A stretch of 64,000 nucleotides of DNA from Acrasis kona. Its lineage: Eukaryota; Heterolobosea; Eutetramitea; Acrasida; Acrasidae. Within the stretch, counting starts at the first letter, position 1; each line of letters starts with the position of its first letter. The DNA is taken from contig JAOPGA020001052.1 of the NCBI GenBank assembly GCA_026419775.2, positions 1 to 64,000 on the forward strand, written 5' to 3'. This document shows, in pieces, positions 24,231-36,369 of this stretch. Made by a program: the position numbers and the translations under genes. Under the pieces are notes generated by a model that saw only the letters and a list, made by a program, of their open reading frames with translations, did no database searches and was not told the origin of the DNA.

Positions 24231-27200
24231 GAAACTGACCAGTTACTCCAACCCTCAAGACTACGCCATCCCAACTTCCAAGTCCAAACACTTTGGCTTA
24301 CTTTCACGAATCACGCATCGAACGCTACTAAATCAACAACACAACATCATCGACAGCCGATCATACAGCAACTTAAAAATGATCACACAACACTACATAC
24401 AAAGAATCACATCATAACTACCATCGTCCATCTATTCACCAATTGCGGATACCCGCGTCGCTTCAAATTCGAAGGAATTCACGTCAATGTTTCGTAACAA
24501 TACCATCATTCGCAACTTTATCAGCAACGGACATACAGCCCACGTTTCAACCAGCACATCATGTGCATTAGCCATTAAAACATCCATCACTACCAAGACG
24601 AATACACATCAAACAGGCGCCGTTCAACTCCTACTGTAGCATCATCGTTTTTCATGTTACAAGAATACAAGATGGAGTTCAACGACATTGCATCAGAATG
24701 ATCATCAGGGGGTTGAGCGGCAACCACATACACAGTAGAAGAGCGAAACAGAAATGAGCNAAGAGCAAAAAAGTAGAAGAAGAAAAAGAAGAAGAGAGCT
24801 AGCACCATACACTACTTGTAAGTAATTCATCACGACAGCTTAACTAACTTATCAAGTACACAGCATCCAGCCACTAGCACCAGCAACAGCTTTAACATCA
24901 CTAGAGCGATACACAACATTCAACACCCACAACCGCACCAATAGACACTACAAAATAACACCGGAAGATTCAGCAACACTAATTCCAACTACAGCAATCG
25001 AATGACAACTACCACCTCGACAGCAAAACGAATATGCCGCACCAAACAACAGTAGTTGCCATTGCTACTATNCCTCCACTTGTACGTGACTTTCTTGAAG
25101 CCATGCCATTACCAACTTCTACTTACGACAATTGCTACATCTCGTAGAAAACCAATTTGCCATCCTCCAACAGGTACCNTTCTGTTGAACTATCCATTAC
25201 AACTGCCGCTTCAGCCACTACAACTGTGCTCCTACTACCGCCACTACTGCACCATATGCCGCACCCACCACTCCTGCAACACCTGAGTCAACAGCTGCAA
25301 CTGCCTGCTTAATCACCGCAACACCACCACTGCTGTAGCACTCACCACTACCGTTACACCAACTTCAGAACTAACAACACAACTGCCACTCCAGCGCCTT
25401 CGCCGACCACGATCGCTAGTAACCAAATCAATCATGTGCCAGCATAAAGAGCCAAATAGAGTCAGAACCCTCCGAAAAGATTCGTGACACGGAGGATAGA
25501 ATAATACATATCACAAAGTTCCAACCAATCACCGCAACACCACCACTGCTACAACACCAGATCCAACTACTACCACCATACCCTAACAAACAACCATCGC
25601 TAAACCAGCCGCCCAGAATCAACCTTTACAACCGCACACCATACTCCGGAGACAACCACAATGTCTAATCAAAATCCCGCATTGGAGTAGAAGTACTGTC
25701 GCTGCGGTACCATATCGTATTGTTATCTGCCTATCCTGCTAGTCCAAAGTACAAGAGAATGGTTTAAAAGCAGTTCATTCAACAGTCCTTCTCAAGTTTT
25801 GTCATCTCCAACTAGAAAGTACAATGTCCAGAACAAGTACATTTTCCAGATACCAGCAACATATACCAACACCAGCACATTTCACAACATTGTCCACACA
25901 AGCAACAACAACGACAAACGATCAATCCAGCAATGCTCCGCACAGATACAACAAGTAGAACAGCAGTCAAATACAATACAAACGCATCAAAGGCAACTAC
26001 CACCAATCCTCACAACGTTGTCCACACAACATACTTCACAAACATCGACGCTCACAACAATTACATTAACGCATCACAATCGTTACTTATTTAAACCACC
26101 CGATCCAGAGTCCTTCTTCAAGCATCATCATCTCCACGACTAGAAAGTACAACCACGGTCACATCAAGTACATTTCACCAGACAGTGGACACATCTGTCA
26201 ACGTATGATCAATCAAACAATTGCTCCGCACAAGTATTCATCACAACAAACGAAACACCGACAAGACATCACCTCGCTGCACAACATTATAAATCTGAAC
26301 ATACCAACATGTATAAATCACTCATACATCAGATCAAACATACATTATCACGAGCGTATACATTAATCGCATTATACTTTCCCTCACCTTCTGCAACAAT
26401 CACAAGATCAACAAACACACTGCCCGCCACAACATTTCCAGAATGAATCAAAAGCCATTACGCATATAGTCACTTGTAACAAGATCAACGTCAAAATCTT
26501 CAAAGAATACAAGAGATTAATCCAACATGGTCGTCCTCAGACATACTGGTTCCCATTAATCCCATTTCGTCACCAACCTCCTATTTTCTCCAAATTAATC
26601 CAATGTCGCCACCAACTGTTACATCTCAAACGTAAGTAAATGCATTTTCATTTCGCTAATGGTGTGTAGTGTCTGGCAAGATGGATGACATTTTCGACAC
26701 ATACCCAACCAATCCCCATCAACATTCAACGAGGACATACACTTACATCAAACCTTATCGTATGGTTACATCCACAAACATTCTCGTGTCGAACCGTCCT
26801 GCATATTCTAACATCACACTACGGAAGGTTTCTTTATAATTATGGACAACCAAGAGATGATGGACATGGTCACCAACAAACCCGATTGATCCCGAAATTA
26901 CCATTTCACCTACAAAACCGACTACAGCATTGTCCCTCCATAGACATTAACAAATACATTGGTTCATTTCGCTTTCCCACTTTCTGCAGAGTATCTTACA
27001 ACTTTCAATCAAGGAAAAAAACTTTGACCATCTACATTTTTACACAGTTTTGAGAAATGATCAAGTCATTCCCATACGTGTAAATCATTTTGTCTTTACG
27101 AAGGAACAATCCATGCATACATAGAATTAACCAAGCAGCTGATACAAGTATTTTATGCTTTCAATCTTCAAGCGAGTAAGTCAAAATATATCGATGACAG

Positions 27201-27597
27201 TTTTTTACGTTTTAGTATAACTTGGAAGTGAACAATTACACCAGAACATCAACTTTTATCCCATTTAGATTCCCTTATTGCCACGCCACCTCTGATCCAG
27301 AACATTAACACATTTTCATTGCAAATTGTCAAACAAATTGAATTGTCTATTCGCATGTAATCAGAGTCCTTAAGAGAATGCAATTTGAGTAAAATCTCTC
27401 GATGGGGATGATGACCAGAGAACAAAACAGCAACAAAATACTTTGAAAGTTTGAATGGACAAGTACAACATTATGCAACGTCGTTTTTATTATATTAATG
27501 AGAGGGGTGTGGATTAAATCGTACTTTCAGACTCATTGTAAAGATGGACATTAAGCGGAGACTAACTCAGAGCAAGACGATTTGGTAAATCTGCGGT

Positions 27598-27777
27598 AGT
27601 GTCGTCTTTATTTTTAGGCTTTTTGAAACTTTGGGTTGTCTTTTCTCTAAAACTATAACATTTCAAGGCTAGTGCGACAATAAGATAACGTCGGACATAT
27701 AGGAGAACACGTGTGTATATTTATTTTTCACATAACAGTTTAATTGACCTCACACCAAGTGTCGTCTTTATTTTTAG
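27598..27777 (+). repeat. 20-nt direct repeats bounding an R3-specific insertion
   Basis: AGTGTCGTCTTTATTTTTAG occurs at 27598-27617 and 27758-27777. The surrounding sequence has no counterpart in R2, so this marks an insertion or a local duplication. Confidence 0.6.
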
Positions 27778-28017
27778 AACCGCGACCGTCCTCCTCTGTG
27801 TCCTATTGATTCAAATCTGTACCTAATAAAATTTACATCTATCAAAACTGCCAATTTCTACCATTATTTCTCAACATCCGAATAATGTACGAATAATGTC
27901 CTGATTGCAACAATAAACGAACGTTGACTCAATTTGTAATCATCTGTCTTGATTTTATTGAACTCAACCTCTCCTTTCTGTTCCATAGAACTGTAGAAAA
28001 AGTAGGAAGGAGAATAG

Positions 28018-28025
28018 TATAAAAA
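28018..28025 (+). promoter_or_regulatory. TATA box of the R3 78-codon ORF
   Basis: TATAAAAA 54 nt upstream of the ATG at 28072, the same spacing as in R2. Confidence 0.55.
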
Positions 28026-28071
28026 TGACATGTAAAATTCGGTTCGTCACAAAAAACAAAAACACAACAAT

Positions 28072-28308
28072 ATGAAGTACACAAAAGAAACAACAAGAAC
28101 GGTATGGATAAAGAAACCAGCTGACCAGACCAAACAAATCAAGTCAAACATTGACCTTAATAATGTCGTGGCAGGAACAAGAAGGAGAAAGGATTACAAC
28201 TATGCCGACACACTATTTAATGGGAATGTGAACAAACCTGTACAAAGACTAAAAGGCAAAAGACTTTCAAAGAACAGACTTGAAGCAAGATTAAAAGCTA
28301 CATTGTGA
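28072..28308 (+). CDS. 78-aa basic protein inside R3
   Basis: Intact copy of the R2 ORF, with MKYTKETTRTVWIKKPADQT at its start and a Lys/Arg-rich remainder. Apart from the two unreadable R2 codons it differs from the R2 copy at about four residues (E11V, S62G and two near the C-terminus). Promoter, leader and 3' flank are conserved too. It is the only part of R2/R3 that stays open in both. Unknown family. Confidence 0.65.
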   Translation: MKYTKETTRTVWIKKPADQTKQIKSNIDLNNVVAGTRRRKDYNYADTLFNGNVNKPVQRLKGKRLSKNRLEARLKATL

Positions 28309-29237
28309 GCTGCTGTTCAACATGCATGTATCATAATAAATGTTTTTATAAAACCATTCTCATCTTTTTAAAGTTTAACAATGCGCATAATTCCGAATAA
28401 GTCTGTCATTACATATCTTGTAGCACCAATAGAACCTCTAAATTTCAAGTCGCGTTAGAAGGAAGGAGGAATTAATTACCCCAACCACTTCATTGGCGAA
28501 GTATTTTCTACAAACAGCAATGTTCTTAGAAATCAAACGTAATGTACATTACGAATATACATGTATATTCTCGTCAACCAACTAAATACAGTCCAATGCG
28601 TATCTCTAGATGATGTTCTTCAAAACATCTTGTTGTTCTTGAATATTTTGAAGTTGATGGTTAATCAAAATGTCTTACTTGCAGCATAAAAGGAACGATA
28701 CTCTAGTGCACGAAAAAAAAGCAATATCGTCGAATTCTTGCATTTGAAGGAATTCGACGACGACATCATGAACTTTTGAAAAGTAGTCATCAAGAAAATT
28801 CATTCAATCATCTATTGATGATTAAATGGATTATCTAATCTTTCCTACAGACGGCCAAGTTAGAATTGTTAATTGTCGTTATTCGAAAGGTATGTCTTTG
28901 AGAGGATTTCTAAAGCTGTCAATTCTGTTGTCATAAAGGAAGTTTGTTTATTTGCTCTTTAGTGTTTTTCTATACTTCTCAAAGTTCTTTTTTCAAGACT
29001 ATTCACCACTATCGATTTCCTTATTCTGCAAGCAAGGGAGTCATGTTATTTCCTTGTGTCAAACTCAAAATTGACATGTCGAAAAGTCAAAGTTGTCATT
29101 GTAATGCGAGGGAAAAAAATCCGTTACGTGCTCGTCAAATTTCATAATTTTCTTCTATTTCGAACTCTTTAAATTGGCCAACTTCAAACAACAAAAATAC
29201 AAACAGAAAAGCAAAAACAATAACACAACACAACACT

Positions 29238-29612
29238 GCATGAACCACATCCATACGGATAAGCTACGACTATCACATGGACCTTCATCTGGTACCGTAT
29301 CTTGGAAGTTCGATTATCCATAGCTGCTGCCAAGTGATGAAGAAGGTAAGAAGACACTTTCAACAATTCCAACTAACCTCACATTAGAGAAGAAAACAAT
29401 CTTCCATCCGGGCGTGGTTACCATCAAAACACATTGCATGAACCAAATCTAAACGGATGAGCTACGACCATCACATGGACCTTCATCTGGTACCGTATCT
29501 TGGAAGTTCTTGTCCATTGCTGCTGCCAAGAGATGAAGAAGGTAAGAAGACACTTTCATCAGTTTCCACTAACCTCACATTAGAAAACAAATCTATCTTC
29601 CATCCAGGCAGA
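29238..29612 (+). repeat. Tandem pair of about 198-nt exon-plus-intron units in R3
   Basis: Counterpart of 23537-23912. The second unit encodes MSYDHHMDLHLVPYLGSSC and ends in an intron-like GTAAGAAG...CATTAG element. The flanking 110-nt tandem pair is also kept (about 29650-29880). Confidence 0.7.
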
Positions 29613-31750
29613 GTTACTAAAACGTTGAGAAACCATAGTTTCATACGGTCCTACGATATGGGTTCTGCCCCTTTCAGCTTGTACCATAGGTTGACACTGT
29701 TAATCTACGGAACATGAAGAAACGGCGACCGTCACAGTAGAACTGTGATACATATATCATTCGAAGGTTATGGGTTCTGCTCCTTCTGCTTGTATCATAG
29801 GTTACTCTGTTGATCTATAGTACATAACGAAACAGCAACCATCACAACAAAAGGTGATACATATAACCAGTAGGAAGCAATAAAGATACAATCAGACACA
29901 AACAATCAGAAACTGACCAGTGGTCTACCAACATCGAAGATTACGCCAGTACCCATCACAACCCTGACACCCAAACATTCATTCCAAGTCTTGCATCCTC
30001 AAGATCCACGCCATCCCAACTTCCAACCCAGACACTTCGACCTACTTTCGCAACCAGTAATCGAACGCTACAAGACCAACTACACAACATCATCGACAGC
30101 CGATTATACATTCACAGCTACAGCAACTTGGGAATGATCAAACAACATTACATACGAATAATCACATCAGCACAACCACTATCAATCTATTCTTCAACCG
30201 CGCATACTCACGTCGCTTCAACAACGAAGGAATTTACGCCAAAGTTTCGTAACAACATACCATCATTCGCAACTTCATCAGCAACGGGCATAGAGCACGT
30301 TTCAACCAGTACATCGCGCACATCAGAGATCAAAACATCCACCATTACCAAGACGAATAAACACATCAGACAGGCGCCGCTCAACTCCTATTGTAACATC
30401 ATCGTTCATCATGTTACTAGAACACAACCAGATACGACATTGAATCAGAGAGATCATCATGGAGTTGGGCGGCAACGGCATGCACTCTAGAAGTCTTAAA
30501 TGAGCGAAGAGCAAAAAAGAAGAAGAAAATAGAAGGAGAGAGCTAGCAACGACACATTACTTGTAAGTAATTCATCACGGCAGCTTAACTAACTTCTTTA
30601 GTAGACAGCATCCAGCCGCTATCACCAGCAACAACATCAACACTCACAACATCAACACTCACAACCGCACCTATTACAATACACACAACAACACCCGAAG
30701 ATTCAGCAACACACAAATCTCAACTTCGATACCTACTACAGCACCTATCAGATACAGCTACTACAATTGACAGACAACTACCGCCTCGATATCAAAACGA
30801 AAATGCCGTGACCAAACAACAGCAGTTTCCATTGCTGTTACGCCAGTATGAATTCCTACACCGCCTCCGCTTGTATGTGACTTTCTTGAACCCATGCCAT
30901 TACCAACACCAGTAACAGCCTCAACATCACCAGAACGATATACAACATCAACACTCACAAATGCACCTATTACAACACAACAATCCGAAAATTCAGCAAG
31001 ACACAAATCTCAACTTCGACTTATCAGATACAGCTACAACAATTGACAGACAACTATCACCTCGATATCAAAACGAACATGCCGTAACCAAACAACAGTA
31101 GTTTCCATTGCCACGCAAGTATGCACCACCTCCACTTGTATGTGACTTTCTTGATGCCATGCCACTACCAACTTCTATGACAATTACCCCGTCTCGTAGA
31201 AAACCAAATTGCCATCCTCTAATAGGCACCCTTCTGTTGAACCATCTATTACAACCGCTTCAGCCACCACAACTGTGCTCCTACAACCACTATTGCACCA
31301 ACTGTTATAAATGCCGCACTTACCACTGCTGAGACACCTGATTCAACTGCTACAACTGCCACCTCAATCACTGCAGCACCGCATATACCACCTACCACTA
31401 CCGTTACACCGACTCCACAACCAACAACAACTGCCACTCCAATGCCAAACACAACCGCTAGAGTCAGATAGGGTCAGAACCTTCCGAATTATTTGTGACA
31501 CGAGGATCGTAGGAGAATACAGATCACAAAATTTCAACCAACCACACCAGATCCAACTACTACCGCCATACCCACAAACCACCGTCGCTGAACCTACTAC
31601 TACTGCATCATCTCCTGTAGTCACTCTTACTGCCGATGCAACTATAACCACAACACTACCGAATCAACCACCCAGAACCAACCTTTACAACCGTACAACA
31701 ACTCCGAAGACAACCACAATGTATAATCAAAATCGCACATTGGAATAGAA

Positions 31751-32716
31751 GAATGTCCGCTATTCACAATCGCACAAAATGAACCGCAGCATGAACAACA
31801 ATCAACAACCCACCAAGAGACCAAAACACCCAGTATCAGCGAAGTAGAATCAAATCGATCGAACAGGTGACATTTCACGAATCAACTTGGCAACATGTAA
31901 ATTGTTTACACATTGATGAAAACAAGCACAAGTAATCTGACTTCATAAGTGAATGGTACTCATTCAAGAACAAGTTATAGAACCACAAAGCAATCGGATT
32001 AAGAGGCTTTGACACCATTAGGTACACAGTGTGGGATATGTGCACAAGGAGGGATACCAGAAGTACTTTGGAATTTACGTCAAACACGTTACGAAGAAAA
32101 TAGAGGAAAATTATGAAACAACAACCCTGACGAGAAGTAACAACAGCGCAACCTTAATACCAAAACAATGCAGCGCAGTATGTTTTCCCTGATCCAGCAC
32201 AAGGCACATCAACACCAACGTATGATCAATTCAACATCAGCACAACACACTTTCGAAAAACGACACTTTACAACAAACGCAACACCATGCCAAATCAACA
32301 AACATTTACTGGCGAGATGGATGATTTTTTTCGTTAAGATTGGAATCAACAACACTTACGGCAACATTCCCTTCCGACATTAGCAAAACAATATCATGAT
32401 CCAAATCTACCAGAACCTACCAGAGCAACGAAAGATTTTTCACAAGAGAAAATGTTCATCAAGATGGAAACTATCACTCTAGCATTTACCGGTTTGATAG
32501 CTCCTATACCGAGATGAAGATTCAGATTCTGATTAAATGGTGGACATCAAACCTATAGGAATGCATTTGAAATCAATGTGGAGAATGGATCAAGTGGATC
32601 GGCGCTGTCAACCAAGCGAGAAGTTGTGAGTAGTTCGACCATACATTTCTTCTAGTTCTACTATGCTGTCTCGTTCGATTTCGAAAACTACGTTTTAATC
32701 AAAAGTATTTATTCGA
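31751..32716. other. Gene-poor, degraded sequence with a possible PARP-type zinc-finger remnant
   Basis: No intact gene. On the plus strand, 31867-32040 reads in two broken frames as ESTWQHVNCLHIDE, then EWYSFKNKL, then NHKAIGLRGFDTIR. This follows the W-x-H-x-x-C and I-x-G pattern of PARP-type zinc fingers. Stops and frame changes show it is not functional. 32168-32360 resembles scattered pieces of R3, including an ATGGATGA junction at 32320. Confidence 0.3.
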
Positions 32717-33349
32717 TTACAATTCGTCAGTTTGGCCCTTTGACTTTCTCGCATTGAAATCGTCCCATCCAATGTAGCCATCTTGATCCAAATCTAGTGA
32801 CTTGAAGTGGGCTTCAGTGTCCTTGGATTCATTGGCAGATAAACCGTTGCTTAATGTCCTCACTTCTTGGGATAAGAACTTGTTGAAATCTTCCAAACTA
32901 ATTCCCTTGTTGCTATCGCTTGCAATTGAGTCATACCATGTTCTTCTTGAATCATCGTTTCCGGGCACATCGTTTGCGTTGTTTACCACAGCAAAGTTGT
33001 TTCCGCCCACGATGCACTTCTTGCAGACTCCATACAAGGGACCTAAGCATGCAACGCATGCAGCCTCGGCCACTCCACTGGCACAAGCTGCAGCACAGGT
33101 TGCAACTACGCCAGCACATTTGAGCCATTCTCCTCCATCACAGTGAGTGTTCTCACAAGCTTGGTTACATCCGTCATCACAGTTGCAACAGAAGATGTTG
33201 CACTTTCCGTTACCACCTATAATCCCATTAGCTTACTGATGATATAAAAGTAACTTACAGCAGCCAAAGTTTGACTTTCTGTTGCAGCACACGGCGTTGA
33301 CATAGGTGATAGCCATCAATAGAGCAAGAAACAGTACAACTTTGATCAT
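32717..33349 (-). CDS. Secreted Cys-rich protein with C-terminal EF-hand
   Basis: Exons 33349-33259 and 33216-32717 with a 42-nt intron; 196 residues. The signal peptide is MIKVVLFLALLMAITYVNA. A Cys-rich region (about 20-110) with many CC and CxxC pairs follows, which fits a disulfide-bonded extracellular domain. The C-terminal part has one canonical EF-hand loop (DLDQDGYIGWDD) and a weaker one before it (DSNKGISLEDF), so calcium binding outside the cell is likely. No family was recognised for the Cys-rich part. Confidence 0.85.
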
Positions 33350-34081
33350 TTGTTTTTGTTTGATATTTTGATGGAGTCAACATCTGGCTATTTATGCGAA
33401 AATTGACCACTAGGAATTATCGATTTCTTATTGACTTTTATATGCTTTTGTCCTTGGTAAACTTCCTGATATCTTATGGAACCGTCGTTTGCGCCTTTTA
33501 TGTCTTTAAAAGACCCTTCCTCAAACTGATTCATTAATTAATCTAGTCGTTCGAACGACTCAATTAGCGTCAGGAAGTCCTCTATCCGTTGGAATCTGAC
33601 AGTATTGGTATGACCAATAAACGATCCAACTGATCTCTGAAGGCCAAATTTTTAAAGACAGATCATCAAATAAATAAGTTTTAAAATTTAAACAGTTTTT
33701 AACAATTTATAATACAAAGTGTAGTTTTTGTAGCATATACGATGTTGGTAATTTATCTTGAGGTTGTTCACTAACAGGTTATCGCCGTCGACTTAATGGT
33801 ACCAAAAGCACTTGTAAAGTTATTGACTGTAACTAGAATTCAATACTGGTTCGACCGAGTTGGGGACAGGCCGGATCAATTACACCACTGAATTTTGTTA
33901 TGACAGTCCTCTCATCCAAACGAATTTTACTCATCGTCAGAGACCTTCCAACGCTTCGTTTAAAGTTGGATGCCCTAAGAAGCACAAACACCTATTTGTT
34001 TTCTAGTAGCAAACTTATCACATCCATTTTCAAATAAAAATTTAATGAACAATTTCTGCATCTTAGGAATTGGTAGTACAT
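33350..34081. other. Intergenic, no gene seen
   Basis: About 730 nt. A CATAAATAG TATA-like element lies about 45 nt upstream of the EF-hand gene on the minus strand. The rest shows only short random frames. Confidence 0.4.
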
Positions 34082-35383
34082 TTAAAATCCGTTTCTCTTC
34101 TTTTTCTGCTTTTCCTTGTCCGCGATTTTTTTCTGTAATCCTCTCAATGGTTTTGTTGTCCTTGATCTTGTAGTTTCACATTCGTTATTCTTCTCCACTT
34201 GCTTTTCATGATTATCTTCATAAAGGCGCAAATTGATGGATTTATCTGGTGAGCATGTAACCGTCATGAGGCCCTCAAATTTCAAATCAGGATTGATTGG
34301 ACACAAGAAGAATGTTTTAGCAGTGTTTCCTAACTTTAAAAAGTTCTCCAAAGCCGCAGATACTTCCTCTTCATCTCCGTTCTTGGTTACAAGTGGGTTT
34401 TGAATGGTTGCATATTTACATTTCGCGGGACATGTTGCTGAAAGGGAGCTTTGCAGTTTTCCTCTAACATTATAAGTATTGATTTGAATATTTTTAAGAC
34501 TATCACAATCAGGCTCCAACACTCCTCCCTTTATGGTTTTGATGTTGCTAACATCCTTTAGTAACTGAGTTTTGTACAGAGGTAAGAGAGTGTCTGTGGG
34601 GTTGTTAATGGTCAACTCTGATGCGGTGCTACCAAGTTGTAAATCATTGAGGCACTCTTGCCATTTTAGAAGCACTGGGTAATTTGCAATGTTCTGCTCT
34701 CCATACTTTAAGGTACTATCGTATTGTGTATTTTGTTGCTTCACACACATACCATCAACCAATGAGTTTGTGGCAGCGTTACTCAATACAACAATCTTAT
34801 AAAAATAAGTTGGAATAGTTACTTCATGAGTATTCCCGGTCTCTTTGGTTTTAGAGTTAACATTACCGTAGACAGCACCTGTAACTACATGTACATGTTC
34901 AAGTTTATTTACTGTTATAGTTCTAACAAGTGAATGCTCAATAGTCCTCCAGTACCCTCTGTTGATGGAACTCAATTGTGCCCCTCTGTTCAAGGTGATA
35001 AAAGTGGATTCCTTGTTCTCTTTTGATCTTTGGTCGTTGTTTGGGACAAAATGACCTCGATCATAATATTTAGTACCAACTCTATCGAACGTGTTTCCGT
35101 TGTTATTATTCCCAAAAGCTACCCAGTCCTCTTGAGGTCGGTCGGCGTTGGTTTTTCTTAGTCCAGTGTTACTGAGTTTATGTAAAGTGTACATTGGAGA
35201 ATTGTACACGTCTGAGTTACAGGAGTAGTACAAGTTATCCACGTGATAAAGAGTTCTTCGGCTTGCTGCGTTAGTACACTTTCTAAGAAGATTCTTGAAA
35301 GAATCGTTTGGGGGAGTACCCACTATAGTGACGCCGCACAGAGCCACACCAACAAGCAACAAGAGTGCCAACCAACAATGCAT
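34082..35383 (-). CDS. Secreted DNA/RNA non-specific endonuclease (NUC/EndoG superfamily)
   Basis: 433 residues, single exon. The signal peptide is MHCWLALLLLVGVALCG. The beta-beta-alpha-Me catalytic core is visible: DRGH at 108-111 supplies the general-base His, and INRGYWRTIE supplies the metal-binding Asn141 and the Glu149 at the spacing known from Serratia nuclease. The C-terminal region (about 270-433) is an extra domain that ends in a Lys/Arg-rich tail. It probably degrades nucleic acids in food vacuoles or outside the cell. The family link is firm; the location is inferred from the signal peptide. Confidence 0.92.
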   Translation of the reverse strand: MHCWLALLLLVGVALCGVTIVGTPPNDSFKNLLRKCTNAASRRTLYHVDNLYYSCNSDVYNSPMYTLHKLSNTGLRKTNADRPQEDWVAFGNNNNGNTFDRVGTKYYDRGHFVPNNDQRSKENKESTFITLNRGAQLSSINRGYWRTIEHSLVRTITVNKLEHVHVVTGAVYGNVNSKTKETGNTHEVTIPTYFYKIVVLSNAATNSLVDGMCVKQQNTQYDSTLKYGEQNIANYPVLLKWQECLNDLQLGSTASELTINNPTDTLLPLYKTQLLKDVSNIKTIKGGVLEPDCDSLKNIQINTYNVRGKLQSSLSATCPAKCKYATIQNPLVTKNGDEEEVSAALENFLKLGNTAKTFFLCPINPDLKFEGLMTVTCSPDKSINLRLYEDNHEKQVEKNNECETTRSRTTKPLRGLQKKIADKEKQKKKRNGF

Positions 35384-35978
35384 TGTTTCGTTTTATCTTT
35401 TGAAGTGTGTTTAGAGGTTCAACATTTTATTTATACGATTTCAATGACTTTGACATGGCGCCTCTACGATCGAAGAGAACAATTCATTTGACATGACATT
35501 AGATTACCTAAAGTAGCTTTGTCCTCTGATTTCAAAGAGCGATGCGTGTTCGTATAATTGTTATTTAGTGTCTTTTTCTCATCATCTGCTAATTCTCCGA
35601 AGACCAACCTCCACCGCAGCAATTTATAAAAAATTCTTTTTGTCTGATTCATAAATCAAAGTGTATGATTTGGTTCAATTAAAAATCCATGCCATAATCT
35701 TATTTCTAAAGGTGATAAGAGTGGTGTTATCATAAGAATCAAATTGAGACTCAATCGAAAAAATAATTAATGATATGTTGGGCAGCTCTATTTATCTACA
35801 GACCTCTTCAGAGATTTGTAATGGTCAAATAGTGAAACTAAGTTGGCGCTCATGATTACACTAAACTGAGATTCTGTTTATAATTGGAATCTATTTAAAA
35901 AATTTAAAAATAGATTTAGACTATATTAAAATCAGCAAAATAACATTCAGTAAAATCAAAATCAAAGCAAAAACAACA
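35384..35978. other. Intergenic between divergent genes
   Basis: About 600 nt. A TATATTAAAA element about 60 nt upstream of the ATG at 35979 probably serves the small gene; the nuclease promoter lies at the other end. No gene seen. Confidence 0.4.
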
Positions 35979-36167
35979 ATGTCTGACCTACAACACTCAC
36001 TCAAGCAAAACCAACAACAAAGCGTTTATGACCAAACACCATCAAGTGGCTTAGAGAGCCATACGCCAAAATTCGGAGCATCACACACAGTTCTAAGCAA
36101 AGAGGCTCTCAACAAAGCGATAACAGACGACAAATCTGTAGCCAATGAATGGATCCATAAGGAATAA
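35979..36167 (+). CDS. Small hydrophilic protein (62 aa), unknown
   Basis: MSDLQHSLKQNQQQSVYDQT at its start, ending VANEWIHKE. It has a very A-rich leader, a TATA-like box about 60 nt upstream and AATAAA soon after the stop, like the other small genes here. No hydrophobic segment and no recognised family; compare the similarly built gene at 59901-60098. Confidence 0.6.
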   Translation: MSDLQHSLKQNQQQSVYDQTPSSGLESHTPKFGASHTVLSKEALNKAITDDKSVANEWIHKE

Positions 36168-36369
36168 AATGTACTTTTAATAAATATCTAGCAGTTAGCC
36201 AATAACTACTCCCTATTTCCACTTCCACTTCTCTGATTTGTCGTTTTTAAAGAGCACAAACTTTTCTGACTTTTAGTTTTTAAACATCTGTGAAGGGTGT
36301 CTAACGTGTTAAATCGAATGCTTAACCTGTCAACTGAGTATTTGTAATCATTTATATAAACACACAAAG

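Larger units (their letters stand above)
19603..25690 (+). repeat. R2: first copy of a roughly 6-kb direct repeat
   Basis: R2 and R3 share landmarks in the same order: GTCGCTGCGGTACC (19845/25697), the ATGGATGA junction (20553/26681), a 78-codon ORF (22421/28072), a duplicated exon-like unit (23537/29238), the GTAAGTAATTCATCAC intron-like element (24818/30561), and a Thr/Pro-coding CA-rich tail. R2 has two extra ATGGATG subunits (21025, 21565). Several GT-AG intron-like elements with CTAAC/CTAAT sites persist, but reading frames are broken. Ambiguous bases occur near 22465, 24760, 25072 and 25179. I read it as a decayed intron-containing gene or element. I noticed no reverse transcriptase or transposase motif. 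Confidence 0.75.
25691..31750 (+). repeat. R3: second copy of the roughly 6-kb direct repeat
   Basis: Follows R2 head to tail; the R2 end 'CATTGGAGTAGAAG' matches the R3 end near 31737-31750. Compared with R2 it lacks about 345 nt (corresponding to 21480-21820), carries an insertion near 27570-27800 bounded by 20-nt direct repeats, and has an internal duplication of about 265 nt in the Thr-coding tail (TGTATGTGACTTTCTTGA at about 30875 and 31138). A perfect 18-nt palindrome (GAATATACATGTATATTC) lies near 28553, and a 10-bp inverted repeat (CGTCGAATTC) near 28730-28762. Confidence 0.75.

Noticed and set aside
19603-31750. LTR or LINE retrotransposon
   Set aside because: No reverse transcriptase, integrase or terminal direct repeats were noticed; the introns point to gene-like origin.
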